A stretch of DNA of 64,000 bases from positions 2,046,001 through 2,110,000 of the forward strand of contig JAVHKY010000053.1 in the NCBI GenBank assembly GCA_035079385.1. Direction: 5' to 3'. Origin of the DNA: Aspidiotus rigidus (lineage: Eukaryota; Arthropoda; Insecta; Hemiptera; Diaspididae). Shown here piece after piece: positions 37,278-49,182 of the stretch. Position numbers and translations under genes: made by a program. Numbering within the stretch: the stretch's first letter is position 1; every line of letters starts with the position of its first letter. Below the pieces are notes generated by a model. That model did no database searches, was not told where the DNA came from, and saw only the letters and a list, made by a program, of their open reading frames with translations.

Positions 37278-39480
37278 ATTAGGGATTGCCGCTATAATTT
37301 TGTCTATAGATTTACCTTTTTTGAGGTAACCTTGTTCAAGTATAAAATTACAAAATATACTCACATCTTCAATACCATAATCTGTAGCATTTAATATATT
37401 TCTCAAATCTCTAATGTGATCGTATTGAATTTTCTTCAAATGATGAATTTCTACTTCACTTGATATACTACTTAATAATTTACTTATGTTTGACCTGATA
37501 GTGGATATTCTGAATGCGTCACGAAGGTTAGGAAGAAAACCAGATTCCTTCCAATAATTCATATTTTCAATTTCTCCACGACGCCGCTTCTTCTTGTTTA
37601 AATAATTCATCACCAACCACACGTTGAGCATGTCATTCCTATACCCGTTATAATAATCCTTGGTTATCTCAAATTCAGAAAGGAGATTAACTTCGTGCTT
37701 TTCTAGAACATAAGTAGTCCAGTATCTTCTGGTGTGAATTCTTCAGTGTCGTCACGATTGTGTGATCAGATATTTTTTACGCAATATCTCTGTGAATCTA
37801 TTTTGTATGTTCACAAAATTTTAAACTGTAGTATAAGAAAAAATAAAAGGGGATTATTTGGTAGCGTCAAATAACTCATTCCACACCTGTTAGGCCTGTC
37901 AGAATTTCTTACATTTTTCTTCTTTCCATTTGAAAAAGTAGTTACCTATATATTTTCTGGCATTATTACAGTCGTGTGATCGACATTCCTTACGCGATAT
38001 CTTTATGAACCTATTTCATGTTCACAAAAGGATTGATGGATCGATAACAATAACACATGATTTAATTTTGCACTATCAGAAAGAAAAGTTCTTTTGTAGT
38101 TGTCGAAAAGGTACAGTTTGCCTGATTGCTGATTTGGATATACATTTTGAATTGACTACAGACAATCTGCAAGGCACGAACCTCTTCCAGCCTGCTACGG
38201 GCTGCTTGTTTTCTCATTTCTTCACTTTTTTTAGAAACTTTCTCAATATGCATTTTTATGGCAGGATCGTAGATGCCCAAGTATTTTATAGACTTGATTA
38301 TTTGAAGCAAATATTGGCTTTCACAAACGTGATGTCCATACGAAGTGTCTGAAACTTCGGTGGTTTCTGGGAGGACTTCTTCAGGGGGCACATATAAACC
38401 TCAGGCAATATTTCACCTGCATGTTGAAAGTTTTTCAATTCCAACTCTTCATCAATGGTTTGGCTGTGAGGATTGAGGTGTGACCCGTAGTGTTCATATT
38501 AACAATGCAAGAATATGACAGTGTTACCTCTTAGACAAAAATGTAATTTGACATAGACTCTTCCTCTTCATTGTCCAATGTATCGCAATCTACTGAATCA
38601 ATTTCCATTTCATTAATCATCTGTACTATTAATATTAATCCCTCCAATGTTGTCTTCACAAAGAACTAATCAATTATCAGAGCTGATTATCATCAACACC
38701 AGAGCTCATAAGTTTAAGATTGAGTACAGTCTAGTTTTACTGTACAGCAAAAACTAAAACCGGCAAGGTGGGACCTTTTACCATGGAATGCCACATTTAT
38801 AGAATGGACTTCAAATTGTATGTACCAGAATTTATCATCGCTATTTCCGGATTTCATTAAAATACCTGCAGAACTGTCATAATTTACTATACATTCTCGT
38901 CAAATTTGATTTGAAACTTTCTTTTCATTTTTCTCAATGAGAATAGGTTTTTTGCTAACAGGATGGAAGTAAAGAGGATGTGATTGTTGGTTCCACATTT
39001 GATACAGAGAGGTTTTGTTTGTTTCTGATTTGTTCTGTTGGTTTGTTTTGTCATTGTATTTATAGACATTGCGGCTTCTTTCCTCTTGTAAGCCGTCCTG
39101 AACACGTCTCTAATCACAGGCATCTCACGGTACGCGATATTAATATGTAGACTATACCCTCCCCAACTATTCTCGATTTACACTAAGCTTCTCGCCTAAT
39201 CTGTTGGAGCGCTATAGCCCCATAGGTGATAACACGTTATCACTTCGAAGTGACCGTCTTCACTCCATGGTGACCGCCTTCACGTCCATTGACGGTACAG
39301 AAAGTTTATAAGATTTAAAAAATATTGTATCTTGTGCACATCTTCTTGGTTAATAAACTAAAATTAAATTAGTTCAATTTTTATTCTGTAGGTACAGTAA
39401 AAATAATTCCAAAATACAGTATTACATAAAAATTACTTCACTTCATCTATTGAAGATTGCGGTGTCTTATTATTTAGATC
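37278..39480 (-). repeat. U repeat, copy 1
   Basis: Nearly identical to 41540-43370 plus 44410-44840. It lacks the roughly 1-kb block (43370-44410) holding the Copia-type gag and a helix-turn-helix piece; the junction is at about 39088. Minus-strand frames are the uncharacterised protein RRYWTTYVLEKHEVNLLSEF...NYWKESGFLPNLRDAFRI (37278-37740), a helical frame SQYLLQIIKSIKYLGIYDPA (38060-38391), and a gag knuckle remnant CIKCGTNNH (about 38990). Confidence 0.7.
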
Positions 39481-39770
39481 TATTAAGTCACTTCAAGAAA
39501 AATATGTGGTTGAAAATGAAACAAATTTAAACGAACTACTGTACTCAGAGAACACGACTGAAAATGTGAAAAGTGGCGTCAATTTTTAAGTTGATTGAGT
39601 AGTCTTAGTTATCATTGTTGACTGAGTGGTCTTAGGTATAGAAGGAGGAAATAACTTGCATTCATTACTCCGGAATTTATGTGTACTTGACTGAGTGGTC
39701 CCAATTATCATTGACTGAGGGGTGTGAGGTGTAGAAGCAGGAAATAACCCACATTGGTCGAACCAATTTC

Positions 39771-40252
39771 TTATACTTTTTTCGGTAACTTTTGCTCGAG
39801 TTCACTTAGGTATTCACTTCTTTTTCGCGAGATTTTTGGGTGTCGTTTCATGGAGCACCGAAACCATTTTTCACCTGGTTTTCCGTCAAGGAATGGTAAT
39901 TTATCTGCATCGTAGCACTTTCTAACCAGCTTCTCGACGCTATACATAAAACATACTTTATTCAAGGGAAATCCTCTTTGTGCTTGATCGAGTACTGTCC
40001 AAATATCACCAACAAGTACGTAATCAGAATAGTAAAAATAGCAAGAACAGATTTTAACAAGTGTTTTATTATAATTCAAATTGCCATCAAACATTCGTGT
40101 GTAGTTACAAGATGGAAGGTGGAAGTAAAGTAAAGTAAAGTAAAGGTAAAAATATATGCATTTTGGTATTTTGGGACCGGGACTTGAACATTTGTTCGAA
40201 ATATCCTAAAATTCGGTTTATCGATGTTCGACTTAGCAAGGTTCGACTGTAA
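39771..40252 (-). pseudogene. pogo-like transposase N-terminal fragment with 5' terminal repeat
   Basis: The minus strand contains LDQAQRGFPLNKVCFMYSVE, KLPFLDGKPGEKWFRC and RHPKISRKRSEYLSELEQKL, homologous to the second coding block of the intact pogo-like element (GEKWFRSFLRRHPK). The high end has GGTTCGACTGTA, a pogo-type terminus (CAGTCGAACC in reverse complement) with TA. The DDE core is absent. A near-identical copy is at 47124-47399. Confidence 0.75.
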
Positions 40253-40444
40253 TTGATATGTGGTACAGTTTTATCAAAGATGTGTAAGAATATGATCGCA
40301 GGTAGTTCAAGTTCTGAGAAGGAAATTTATAATGATTGATAGCCGAACGTCAGTTGATTTCTCTATTTTGTATTAAGATTGGCAAAATGGAATGCATCAA
40401 TATGTAAACGATCACCCAATTCTTACAGATATACTTGTACTTAC

Positions 40445-41112
40445 GAGATGGCTGCTGCCGATGATACGCTGGGAACTCCCCAATTTGGCTGTTCCCAGCG
40501 TATATCACTGGGCCTCCGCTCATTGAAACTATCTTTTCAATTTCAGCCCGCCTATTTCGACGGGCGAGATTTTCTTCTGGCATCTCCTTACCATTCTTTC
40601 TTCGGCGATTCTCTAGCGATTTCGTGCTTTTTGCTCTTAATTTGATGTCGCTCCAACTCTGAAAGATGATGTTGAATTCTTTATGAATGAAGTGGTTGAT
40701 GGTAATAAAGATAGGCAGTCCAATTTGATATGACGAATGATATTGAAATATTTGTGTACATGAGAAAAACTCACTTTTGGCCACTGGCGCTCATTTTTGG
40801 TCGCCCCCTCCATCGAATTGAGGTCCGACGCACACTCTCTCCATAATTTTTCGATTTTGGAGTACGAATTGGCACCATCAAACTGATTCGTCACAAGTTG
40901 AGGGTGTTCCATCATAAATGCGATTAGTTTTTCCCGCTGTTCCATCGTCATGCGATTACGTCGGCGATTAATAGTTTGGCTGCTTTGAGCACTTGCGCTT
41001 CCATTCTCGGATCTATCCAAATACTTTAGTCACGCAATTATCAGAATTCATTTTTTTTAGGTGAATAATAAAGACTGTCGAGTAAAAGCTGAACTTACGT
41101 AGAGTCTGCCAT
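40445..41112 (-). CDS. Myb/SANT-like DNA-binding protein, 3'-incomplete
   Basis: Three exons join in frame: 41112-41099, 41012-40775 and 40658 to a donor at 40445. The start is MADSTSENGSASAQ. Then come RMTMEQREKLIAFMMEHPQL and YSKIEKLWRECASDLNSM with the helices and spaced Trp residues of the zeste/Adf-1-type Myb/SANT fold, and SWSDIKLRAKSTKSLENRRR. Such proteins occur both as host transcription factors and as accessory factors of Harbinger transposons. The next exon is not identified, and reading on past the donor stops at 40350. The setting among transposons favours a mobile-element or captured gene. Confidence 0.6.
40464..40503. repeat. Perfect 13-bp inverted repeat inside a coding exon
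   Basis: Arms ATACGCTGGGAAC (40464-40476) and GTTCCCAGCGTAT (40491-40503) enclose 14 bases within the third exon of the Myb/SANT-like gene. Confidence 0.9.
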
Positions 41113-41282
41113 AATATACGAGTAATTGAACACGAAAGACAAATAAAACACAAGATACCTACTCAAAAATAATTCAAAAATGAATCACAATTGGGCCTAG
41201 TTCAAACAAACAGGCTGTATAAACTGGAAACACACTGTATAAACTTTGTGAACCCCTGATACCAACGAGACAGTTTGGCGAT

Positions 41283-41415
41283 TGATGATGATGAATAATG
41301 ATGATCCGTATTATGGTGAGAGTGATATAAATGGTGATGCCGTGATGGTGACTGATAACGTGATAAAGTGATATGGTGATACGGTGATATGTGCTGTAGT
41401 GATTCAGTGAGATGA
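41283..41415. repeat. Degenerate GGTGAT-rich simple repeat
   Basis: Short imperfect repeats built on TGATGG/GGTGATA. Confidence 0.7.
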
Positions 41416-41539
41416 TGCGGAAGGTCGTAATCGTTACCCAGGAACTTCATTCAAGGACGTCTCTGATTTATCAAAATTATATTTATTCAGTATTTCTGGT
41501 GACACATAAGTCTTGACATAGTTTGTCTATAAATTTATC

Positions 41540-44500
41540 TTTTTTGACTGTTTTGACTTTTTTGAGGTAACCTTGTTCAAGTATAAAATTAAAAAATATA
41601 CTCACATCTTCAATACCATAATCTGTAGTATTTAATATATTTCTCAAATCTCTAATGTGATTGTATTGAATTTTCTTCAAATGATGAATTTCTACCTCAC
41701 TTGATATACTACTTAATAATTTACTTATGTTTGACCTGATAGCGGATATTCTGAATGCGTCACGAAGGTTAGGAAGAAAACCAGATTCCTTCCAATAATT
41801 CATATTTTCAATTTCTCCACGACGCCGCTTCTTCTTGTTTAAATAATTCATCACCAACCACACGTTGAGCATGTCATTCCTATACCCGTTATAATAATCC
41901 TTGGTTATCTCAAATTCAGAAAGGAGATTAACTTCGTGCTTTTCTAGAACATAAGTAGTCCAGTATCTTCTGGTGTGAATTCTTCAGTGTCGTCACGATT
42001 GTGTGATCAGATATTTTTTACGCAATATCTCTGTGAATCTATTTTGTATGTTCACAAAATTTTAAACTGTAGTATAAGAAAAAATAAAAGGGGATTATTT
42101 GGTAGCGTCAAATAACTCATTCCACACCTGTTAGGCCTGTCAGAATTTCTTACATTTTTCTTCTTTCCATTTGAAAAAGTAGTTACCTATATATTTTCTG
42201 GCATTATTACAGTCGTGTGATCGACATTCCTTACGCGATATCTTTATGAACCTATTTCATGTTCACAGAAGGATTGATGGATCGATAACAATAACACATG
42301 ATTTAGTTTTGCACTATCAGAAAGAAAAGTTCTTTTGTAGTTGTCGAAAAGGTACAGTTTGCCTGATTGCTGATTTGGATATACATTTTGAATCAACTAC
42401 ACACAATCCGCAAGGCACGAACCTCTTCCAGCCTGCTACGGGCTTCTTGTTTTCTCATTTCTTCACTTTTTTTAGAAACTTTCTCAATATGCATTTTTAT
42501 GGCAGGATCGTAGATGCCCAAGTATTTTATAGACTTGATTATTTGAAGCAAATATTGGCTTTCACGAACGTGATGTCCACACAATGCGGCTGAAACTTCG
42601 GTGGTTTCTGGGAGGACTTCTACAGGGGGCACATATTCAGCTATTACATTGTGATTTTCAATAACCATCCCAGACCAAACCTCAGCCAATATTTCACCTG
42701 CATATTGAAAGTTTTTCAATTCCAACTCTTCATCAATGGCTTGGCTTTGAGAATTGAGGTGTAACCCGTAGTGTTCATATTAACAATGCAAGAATATAAC
42801 AGTGTTACCACTTAGACAAAAATGTAATTTGACATAGACTCTTCCTCTTCATTGTCCAATGTATCGCAATCTACTAAATCAATTTCCATTTCATTAATCA
42901 TCTGTACTATTAATATTAATCCCTCCAATGTTGTCTTCACAAAGAACTAATCAATTATCAGAGCTGATTATCATCAACACTAGAGCTCGTAAGTTGAAGA
43001 TTCAATACAGTCTAATTTTACTCTACAGCAAAAACTAAAACCGGCAAGGTGGTACCTTTTACCATGGAATGCCACATTTATAGAATGGACTTCAAATTGT
43101 ATGTACCAGAATTTATCATCGCTATTTCCGGATTTCATTAAAATACCTGCAGAACTGTCATAATTTACTATACATTCTCGTCAAATTTGATTTGAAACTT
43201 TCTTTTCAATTTTCTCAATGAGAATAGGTTTTTTGCTAACAGGATGAAAGTAAAGAGGATGTGGTTGTTGGTTTTACATTTGATACAAAGAGGTTTTGTG
43301 TGTTTCTGATTTGTTCTGTTGGTTTGTTTTGTCATTGTATTTATAGACATCGCGGCTTCTTTTCCTCTTGTCTTCTTTGTACTTCTTTCTGATTTTGTTC
43401 TTCCACCAACAGGTTTTCTTTTGTTTCCTCAATTGTCATTGGTTTTGTCAACTCTTTATTTATGATGATTGGACAATGGTAATGATCTTTGATGGCAAAG
43501 ATTAAGTTTTGTTTTTCCTCATTCATTGTTAATTCGGAGCACTTCCGTATTTTTTCAACAACTGCCGTGAATTGCGTCAAACTCTAGCGCTGTTTTTTTT
43601 TTTTTGGAGTCGAAGCACGTGTCACCAAACTGACATTGTTTTAGAAGGTATCTTCAATTGTCCAAAATAAAATAAGAAAGTTGGCCAAAAGAAGAAGAAA
43701 CAAAAAACAAAAATTTATTATCACATTAGAATTCCAGACTAGGCAGGTAACTAATGAATATTATTGTTATCGTCGCCGTCATAGAGGAATCCACCAGTCT
43801 CACCCTGGTTTATTCTCTTTGAATTCGGTTATTTTTTGAAGAGTGTTCAGGTAATCTCAAATCGCGCCTCCCTTAATGGGAATTTCCACTCTTGGCACTG
43901 AATAATTATTTGGACCAATCTTCTTCTTCCTCCTCTGATAAAATGGTTTGACCACCATAATATTTTTTACAAGGCTGATCACGCGATCTAGAGACATTTT
44001 CTTGGAGGGTTGAATACAGAATCGCAAATGTTCGTGACGCTTTACTTATCAACATCTTCTTATCTCAAACTGCAAAAATAGCATTCTGTAGAAATGTTTG
44101 GTTGTACTTACAATTGGTCGTTTCATTTGGCTTTTGTAGCATGGAACTATCTATAATCGACAAGCCAAATTATCATTACTAGGAAAATGATCTCGCAAAA
44201 ATTAGCTCAACATGAGATAGGGTATTTTTTGCCTACCTCGACGAAAATTTTTATGCGTGACCATTTTCACCCCACATGAACATTTACAACGATAGCTCAT
44301 CAATGAGCAATCGAAACAAAACGATCTGATGGCTAAACAGTTCTTTACAAGAAACTTGATCTCTCTCCTCTGAAGTTTAAAAAAAAATCAAAATGTACAA
44401 AATCCGGCATTCTGCGTAAGCCGTCCTGAACACATCTTTAATCACAGGCATTTCACGATCCGCGATAGGAATATGTAGACTATACCCTCCCCAACTATTC

Positions 44501-44850
44501 TCGATTTACACAAAGCTTCTCGCCTAATTTGTTGGAGCGCTATAGCCCCATAGGTGATAACACGTTATCACTTTGAAGTGACCGTCTTCACTCCATGGTG
44601 ACCGCCTTCATGTCCATTAACGGTACAGAAAGTTTATAAGATTTAAAAAATATTGTATCTTGTGCACATCTTCTTGGTTAATAAACTAAAATTAAATTAG
44701 TTCAATTTTTATTCTATAATACAGTAAAAATAATTCCAAAATACAATTACATAAAAATTACTTCGCTCCATCTATTGAAGATTGCGGTACCTTATTATTT
44801 AAGTCTATTAGTCACTTCAAGGAAAATATTATGTGATTGAAAAAAACACA
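41540..44850 (-). repeat. U repeat, copy 2 (longest form)
   Basis: On the minus strand, from high to low coordinates, it holds: a decayed pogo-type helix-turn-helix region (43875-44020); a Copia-type gag (UBN2-like) with TQFTAVVEKIRKCSELTMNE and TIEETKENLLVEEQ (43341-43580) and a decayed knuckle (43168-43350); the helical frame SQYLLQIIKSIKYLGIYDPA (42393-42725); and the uncharacterised NYWKESGFLPNLRDAF protein (41540-41872 and upstream). The low end joins a segment also found at 27419-27505, a pogo fragment. It is a composite repeat that has been copied as a block. Confidence 0.7.
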
Positions 44851-44910
44851 ATCGGTGACATTTTTCCGAAAAAATTTTTCCGACAGTACATGTTTCCGAA
44901 TTGAAATTTT

Positions 44911-45080
44911 TCCGACACTCACTTTTTCCGACAGACAAAATTCCGAAAACCTTTTTTTCCGACATCATTGTCCGACACTCACTTTTTCCGACAGACAAAA
45001 TTCCGAAAAACTTTTATTCCGACATCATTGTCCGACACTCACTTTTTCCGACAGACAAAATTCCGAAAAGCTTTCAAGTA
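44911..45080. repeat. 60-bp unit repeated three times in the left MULE arm
   Basis: TCCGACACTCACTTTTTCCG recurs at 44911, 44971 and 45031 with exact 60-base spacing. The opposite arm has one copy. Confidence 0.92.
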
Positions 45081-45112
45081 CAAATTATTTTTCCGACTAC
45101 AATTTCAATGCA

Positions 45113-46638
45113 TTAAAGGGTAACATTATGCGATAATGTTCTCAAATACTGAATGACTGGCAAGTTCGGATAGTCTGCTGATATTGCTTCTAACCGCGTC
45201 TGCAGATCTCGCCACTTTTTCGAAGGGCCATCCTTCACTCTCTTCCCTAATGCCAGTTCGGCCACACAAACTTCAGAGTAACCTTGCTCCTTCTTAAATT
45301 CTGATATAGTGGTATATATGTCGGGATGATGTCGTCCCACGATCGATTGAAAGCGGTTGTGCCAGGCCTCCGAGATATTATTTGTCCGATGCGATTTGGC
45401 TACCGCAGTATCGTATTGATTCCATAGGGCTGGCTCAAACGTAGGCCTGACAGCTCTCCGATTTCCTCGCCTTGTTACTCCACGGATGTAATTTCTGTCG
45501 AAGTAATCGTACACGGGAAGAAGTGCTGCTGGGCACTCTCTTCGAAGCTCTCTGTACGCACTAACTACATCTGCCGGCGGAACAAAAGCGAGTGCCATTA
45601 ACATATGCGTGTGAAGCTTTAGTGATCGGTCATTTTCGTCATTATATGCCACCTGCAAGCCTTCTCGTTGCACCCTCCTATATATTGATTGACAGAGGTG
45701 GAAGAAACATCCGGATACTGTGACAGCAGGGAAGAGAGTTTTGCATGCGTTTATGATTCCAAGTTCAAAGTTGCACATGATCTTCAACGGTATGCAGGGG
45801 TCGATACGGAACTGGTTGACAGCGTTCGAAATTACTTCTAGTGCTTCAATGTACATTGATTTCTTCTTGCTCGAAAGTAGGGCATACACTAGAGGTATTG
45901 CCACTGCCTCTCCAGAGTCGCCAGTGCGTTTACGAAGGCCCATTACGGTAAATATTTGAGTGAAGATGGAAGGCGCGGTTTTAAAGGTGCCGTCAACGAA
46001 CCAGACGGTACTGGTGCACAGTATTTCAATATTTCGCCTCGTGGCAAATACAAGTACTCTTCGTGGTGGCTGCTCTTCGTCGTCGTCGTCCGACAGCCCT
46101 TCGTCCTCCTCGTCTTAGGTATCGCGGTCGTCATGCGCATCAGTGAGGGAGTCGTACATGAGGAACTGTTCATCGAGCAACGTCTTCTGGTACTCATCCG
46201 GCAGCTCGCCTAGATCGGCCAATGATTTCGGGTTTGGTACGCTGTTCGTACTTCGTACACGCCTGATGGTGCGTAGCAGCGCTGTTTGTTCAGGCATTTG
46301 GCTGAGTACAGAACCCGAGGTACCCTGCAGTTCACACCTAAGAAGCTGTGCAGGCCGCAACTCCGGTTGTGTAGCAGCCTTGCGCTTTATTCCTTGAGTT
46401 ATTTTCTCAGCGGCTACCTCTTCGCGATCAGGTGGATGTGAGTGAGTGGAATCCGTCGGTCCTTTGAGTACCTCAATATGTCCGTCCGAAGCATTTACAA
46501 TTGTGACGGCTCGCGCGGTACACTCCTTCCTCTTCGTTCTTCTGCAATCCCAGTATGTTTTCTCTTTTCGCTCACGGGACTTGTAATTTATATGTATCCA
46601 TCGAGGTGTAGCTTGTTGGCCATGATTTCAGGAGGCAT
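45113..46638 (-). pseudogene. MULE transposase with FLYWCH zinc finger, one frameshift and one stop
   Basis: The start is MPPEIMANKLHLDGYI (ATG at 46638), then after a 1-base loss near 46587 a FLYWCH finger: KTYWDCRRTKRKECTARAV with His pair HSHPPD. Next comes LLRTIRRVRSTNSVPNPKSL. A single in-frame TAA at 46115-46117 is followed, in the same frame, by an acidic run and VWFVDGTFKTAPSIFTQIFT, the first catalytic Asp (DGTF). Then GEAVAIPLVYALLSSK, PLKIMCNFELGIINACKTLF (second acidic site), CFFHLCQSIYRRVQREGL (CxxH) and RTNNISEAWHNRFQ. These are the MULE domain motifs in order. Only two lesions in about 500 codons indicate a young copy. Confidence 0.85.
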
Positions 46639-47123
46639 CTTCACTTGATACTGAAGGAATGCCCGTTCATGCACACGGGGTTTAACTGTTTTTCCGGAAT
46701 GCCAGGCAAAAGTGTCCGAAATTGGTTTTTTTAAATCGTTGTCGGAAAATTTTTTTTCGGAAAAAATGTTGTCGGAAAACTTTCAATGTTAGCATTCGGA
46801 ATAAAAGTTTTCGGAATTTTGTCTGTCGGAAAAAGTGAGTGTCGGAAAAATTTCAATTCGGAAACATGTGCTGTCGGAAAAATTTTTTCGGAAAAATGTC
46901 CGGCAACCTACTGAAAATGTGAAAAGTGGCGTCAATTTTTACGTTGATTGAGTAGTCTTAGTTATCATCGTTGACTGAGTGGTCTTAGGTATAGAAGCAG
47001 GAGATGGCTTGCATTCATTACTCCAGAAGTTATGTGTACTTGACTGAGTGGTCTCAATTATCATTGACTGAGGAGTGTGAGGTGTAGAAGCAGGAAATAA
47101 CCCACATTGGTCGAACCAATTTC

Positions 47124-47830
47124 TTACACTTTTTTCGGTAACTTTTGCTCGAGTTCACTTAGGTATTCATTTCTTTTTCGCGAGATTTTTGGGTGTCGTT
47201 TCATGAAGCACCGAAACCATTTTTCATCTGGTTTTCCGTCAAGGAATGGTAATTTATCTGCATCGTAGCACTTTTTAACCAGCTTCTCGACGCTATACAT
47301 AAAACATACTTTATTCAAGAAAAATCCTCTTCGTGCTTGATCGAGTACCCAGTTGTGTAATCTTTCTTCGTACTCAATTCCTGTCGTGGATACAGTCAAT
47401 TTTAAATGTGTAGGTACCTAGTTATAGAAAGTTGTTTCAATGCATAAAATTCGAGCGGTTTTACGAGCATGGAAAATTCTTTCAAGCAAAGTTTCTTATC
47501 ACACTGATCAGAGACAACTGGAACTTCATTATCTGTAGTTACAAGCTGACAGCTACGGATTATAAAACAGATAGGTAGCTAGGTCTATGTGTAGGTACCT
47601 AATACTCACCTGAAACTGGAACTGGACCGCTTTTACTCAATTTCTCTGGTCTTAGCCCTGACAGTTGGCACAATAATGTAGACCAAGGAATGCCAAAGTC
47701 TCTAGCTGCCACAGTTACAGTCACTCGTCCCGACTTGATCTCCTCCAAACATTTTGTTAACTTTGTTGGTGAATACTGCCCTACAGGTTGCGTCAATTTC
47801 TTACATTTCAACGATTTCTTCGGCTTCTAA
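47124..47830 (-). pseudogene. pogo-like transposase N-terminal fragment, second copy
   Basis: A pipsqueak-type helix-turn-helix exon (about 47826-47620: QYSPTKLTKCLEEIKSG, VTVAARDFGIPWSTLLCQL) is followed, after an intron, by LDQARRGFFLNKVCFMYSVE and DEKWFRCFMKRHPKISRKRN (about 47390-47124). It matches the 39.8-kb copy and is diverged from the intact element at 30.8-34.5 kb. The DDE core is missing. Confidence 0.75.
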
Positions 47831-47891
47831 AAATTGTAATATGAGCAGTAATCATCAAAAAATTGAGAAAACCGAGCTCATCATATGCAAT

Positions 47892-49182
47892 CTTTTTTTT
47901 TTTTTTTTTGGGGGGGGGGGGGGGGCCCATTGAGGACTTTCCCTCTGGGGCTACGCGAAATATCACACATTTAGAGGTTAGCCTCTGCAGGGAGCTCCCT
48001 GCAGAGGGTTTTCACAAATGTCTCCCATCCCGAGAACTTGCCTGACAGTGGTCTCTCTCAGCATGCGTTCTGGTTATATCTTATATTTACTTATCTAAGT
48101 GGTTGCTGGATATCCATCCTTGCGTTGTCCTAAGTTTTCGAGGGGTCGGCCGTGAATAGCTTGGAGGCCTTTTTCCAGCGGTCAAGCTCTCTTCCGCTCA
48201 GTTTTTTGGCAGGAGGTTGGAGTGGTTTGGTTTCTGGTGTCAGGAACGGAAGTTAGGGTTCTCCTTCTTCCAGAGACGGAGGGCCATAGATCGCATGAAT
48301 TTGCGTGTGTATTCCTTACTTATGTCCAGTTGAAAAGGAGGACGATCTAAGACGAAACGGAGGCATTCTTCCATTACGTGTTGTGGTGTCTCGGTTCTGA
48401 AGCCACATTCGCAGTCGTGTGTTGTGCGGCATTTTCTTTTCAGCAGGTACGAGGCAAACACCCCATGACCGCTGATTGCCTGCGTGAGCCAGAAGTCGGG
48501 TTTTAGGTCAACTTCTAGCCTGCTTTTTACTGTTGGGAAGAGGAGTTGGGTCCATGTACCATTCTGGTCGTTTTTCCATTCCTCTTCCCACTGGTTGTTG
48601 CGGTGGTCTTTCCAAATGTTACGCATTTCGCGAAGGGTAACAGGGGTGCCTTCGACTGCTAAGCCGCCGTCTTCGTCTATGGTCGTAGTTGGTATGTGTC
48701 CCCAGTATGGGATGGGGAGATCTTCTTTGACGAGGTATTCGACTGCGCGCTCGGTCAGGTGGAAGCGGAGTGGAGGTTCTGCTGCGATGATTCTAGCAGA
48801 TCCGTGTGATATATCCTTGTACCCACGGGACATGAGGATGTTACATCTCCTTTCAAGTTTTTCAATGATTGCGTAGTAAGTTTTTAGCCTGAGGCGGTGG
48901 TTGTAGACACTGCTCCAGTAGTGTAGTAGGCTATACAGGAAGCCTTTGACCATAATTTTGCGGGAGGCAAAGTTATAGGCATAGGTGTTTTTACAGATCT
49001 TCCCTAGTAGTGGGAGCCTTTTGTTACATTTCTCAGTGATGTATTGTAGATGCTCTCGGAAGGTCAGCTTCTTGTCCAACATCACTTCCAGCACTTTGAT
49101 GCAGTATTTAGGCCAGATGATTTTTGATCCAACTCTGTAATGGAACATTGTTTCTCCTCCTGCATCTGCCCTTTGCCAAACC
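47892..49182 (-). mobile_element. R1-type non-LTR retrotransposon, 5'-truncated copy A
   Basis: A poly-A tail (T run at 47893-47910, next to a G run) ends a minus-strand copy. Its reading frame (about 49150-48240) is the C-terminus of ORF2: KVLEVMLDKKLTFREHLQYI (RT thumb), RRCNILMSRGYKDIS, QAISGHGVFASYLLKR and CRTTHDCECGFRTETPQHVM with the CCHC end motif. The frame is open over about 300 residues. The element is 5'-truncated where copy B's tail begins. Confidence 0.85.

Larger units (their letters stand above)
44853..46905 (-). mobile_element. Mutator-like element (MULE) with long terminal inverted repeats
   Basis: Arms of roughly 110 bp built on TTTTTCCGACAGxxxAAATT face each other at 44853-44966 and 46795-46905. 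The right arm is almost identical in inverse to the left. The left arm carries a 60-bp unit three times (44911-45080), the right arm once. It interrupts the U/pogo composite; the same sequence without an insert is at about 39540. A target duplication is not clear. Confidence 0.8.

Noticed and set aside
38005..38352. The + strand frames of about 115 codons, repeated at 42246-42593
   Set aside because: They overlap a better minus-strand frame in the same repeat, and both copies share them simply because the DNA is duplicated.
45720..46397. Three + strand frames in the MULE
   Set aside because: They are antisense to the MULE transposase, whose motifs are clear on the minus strand.
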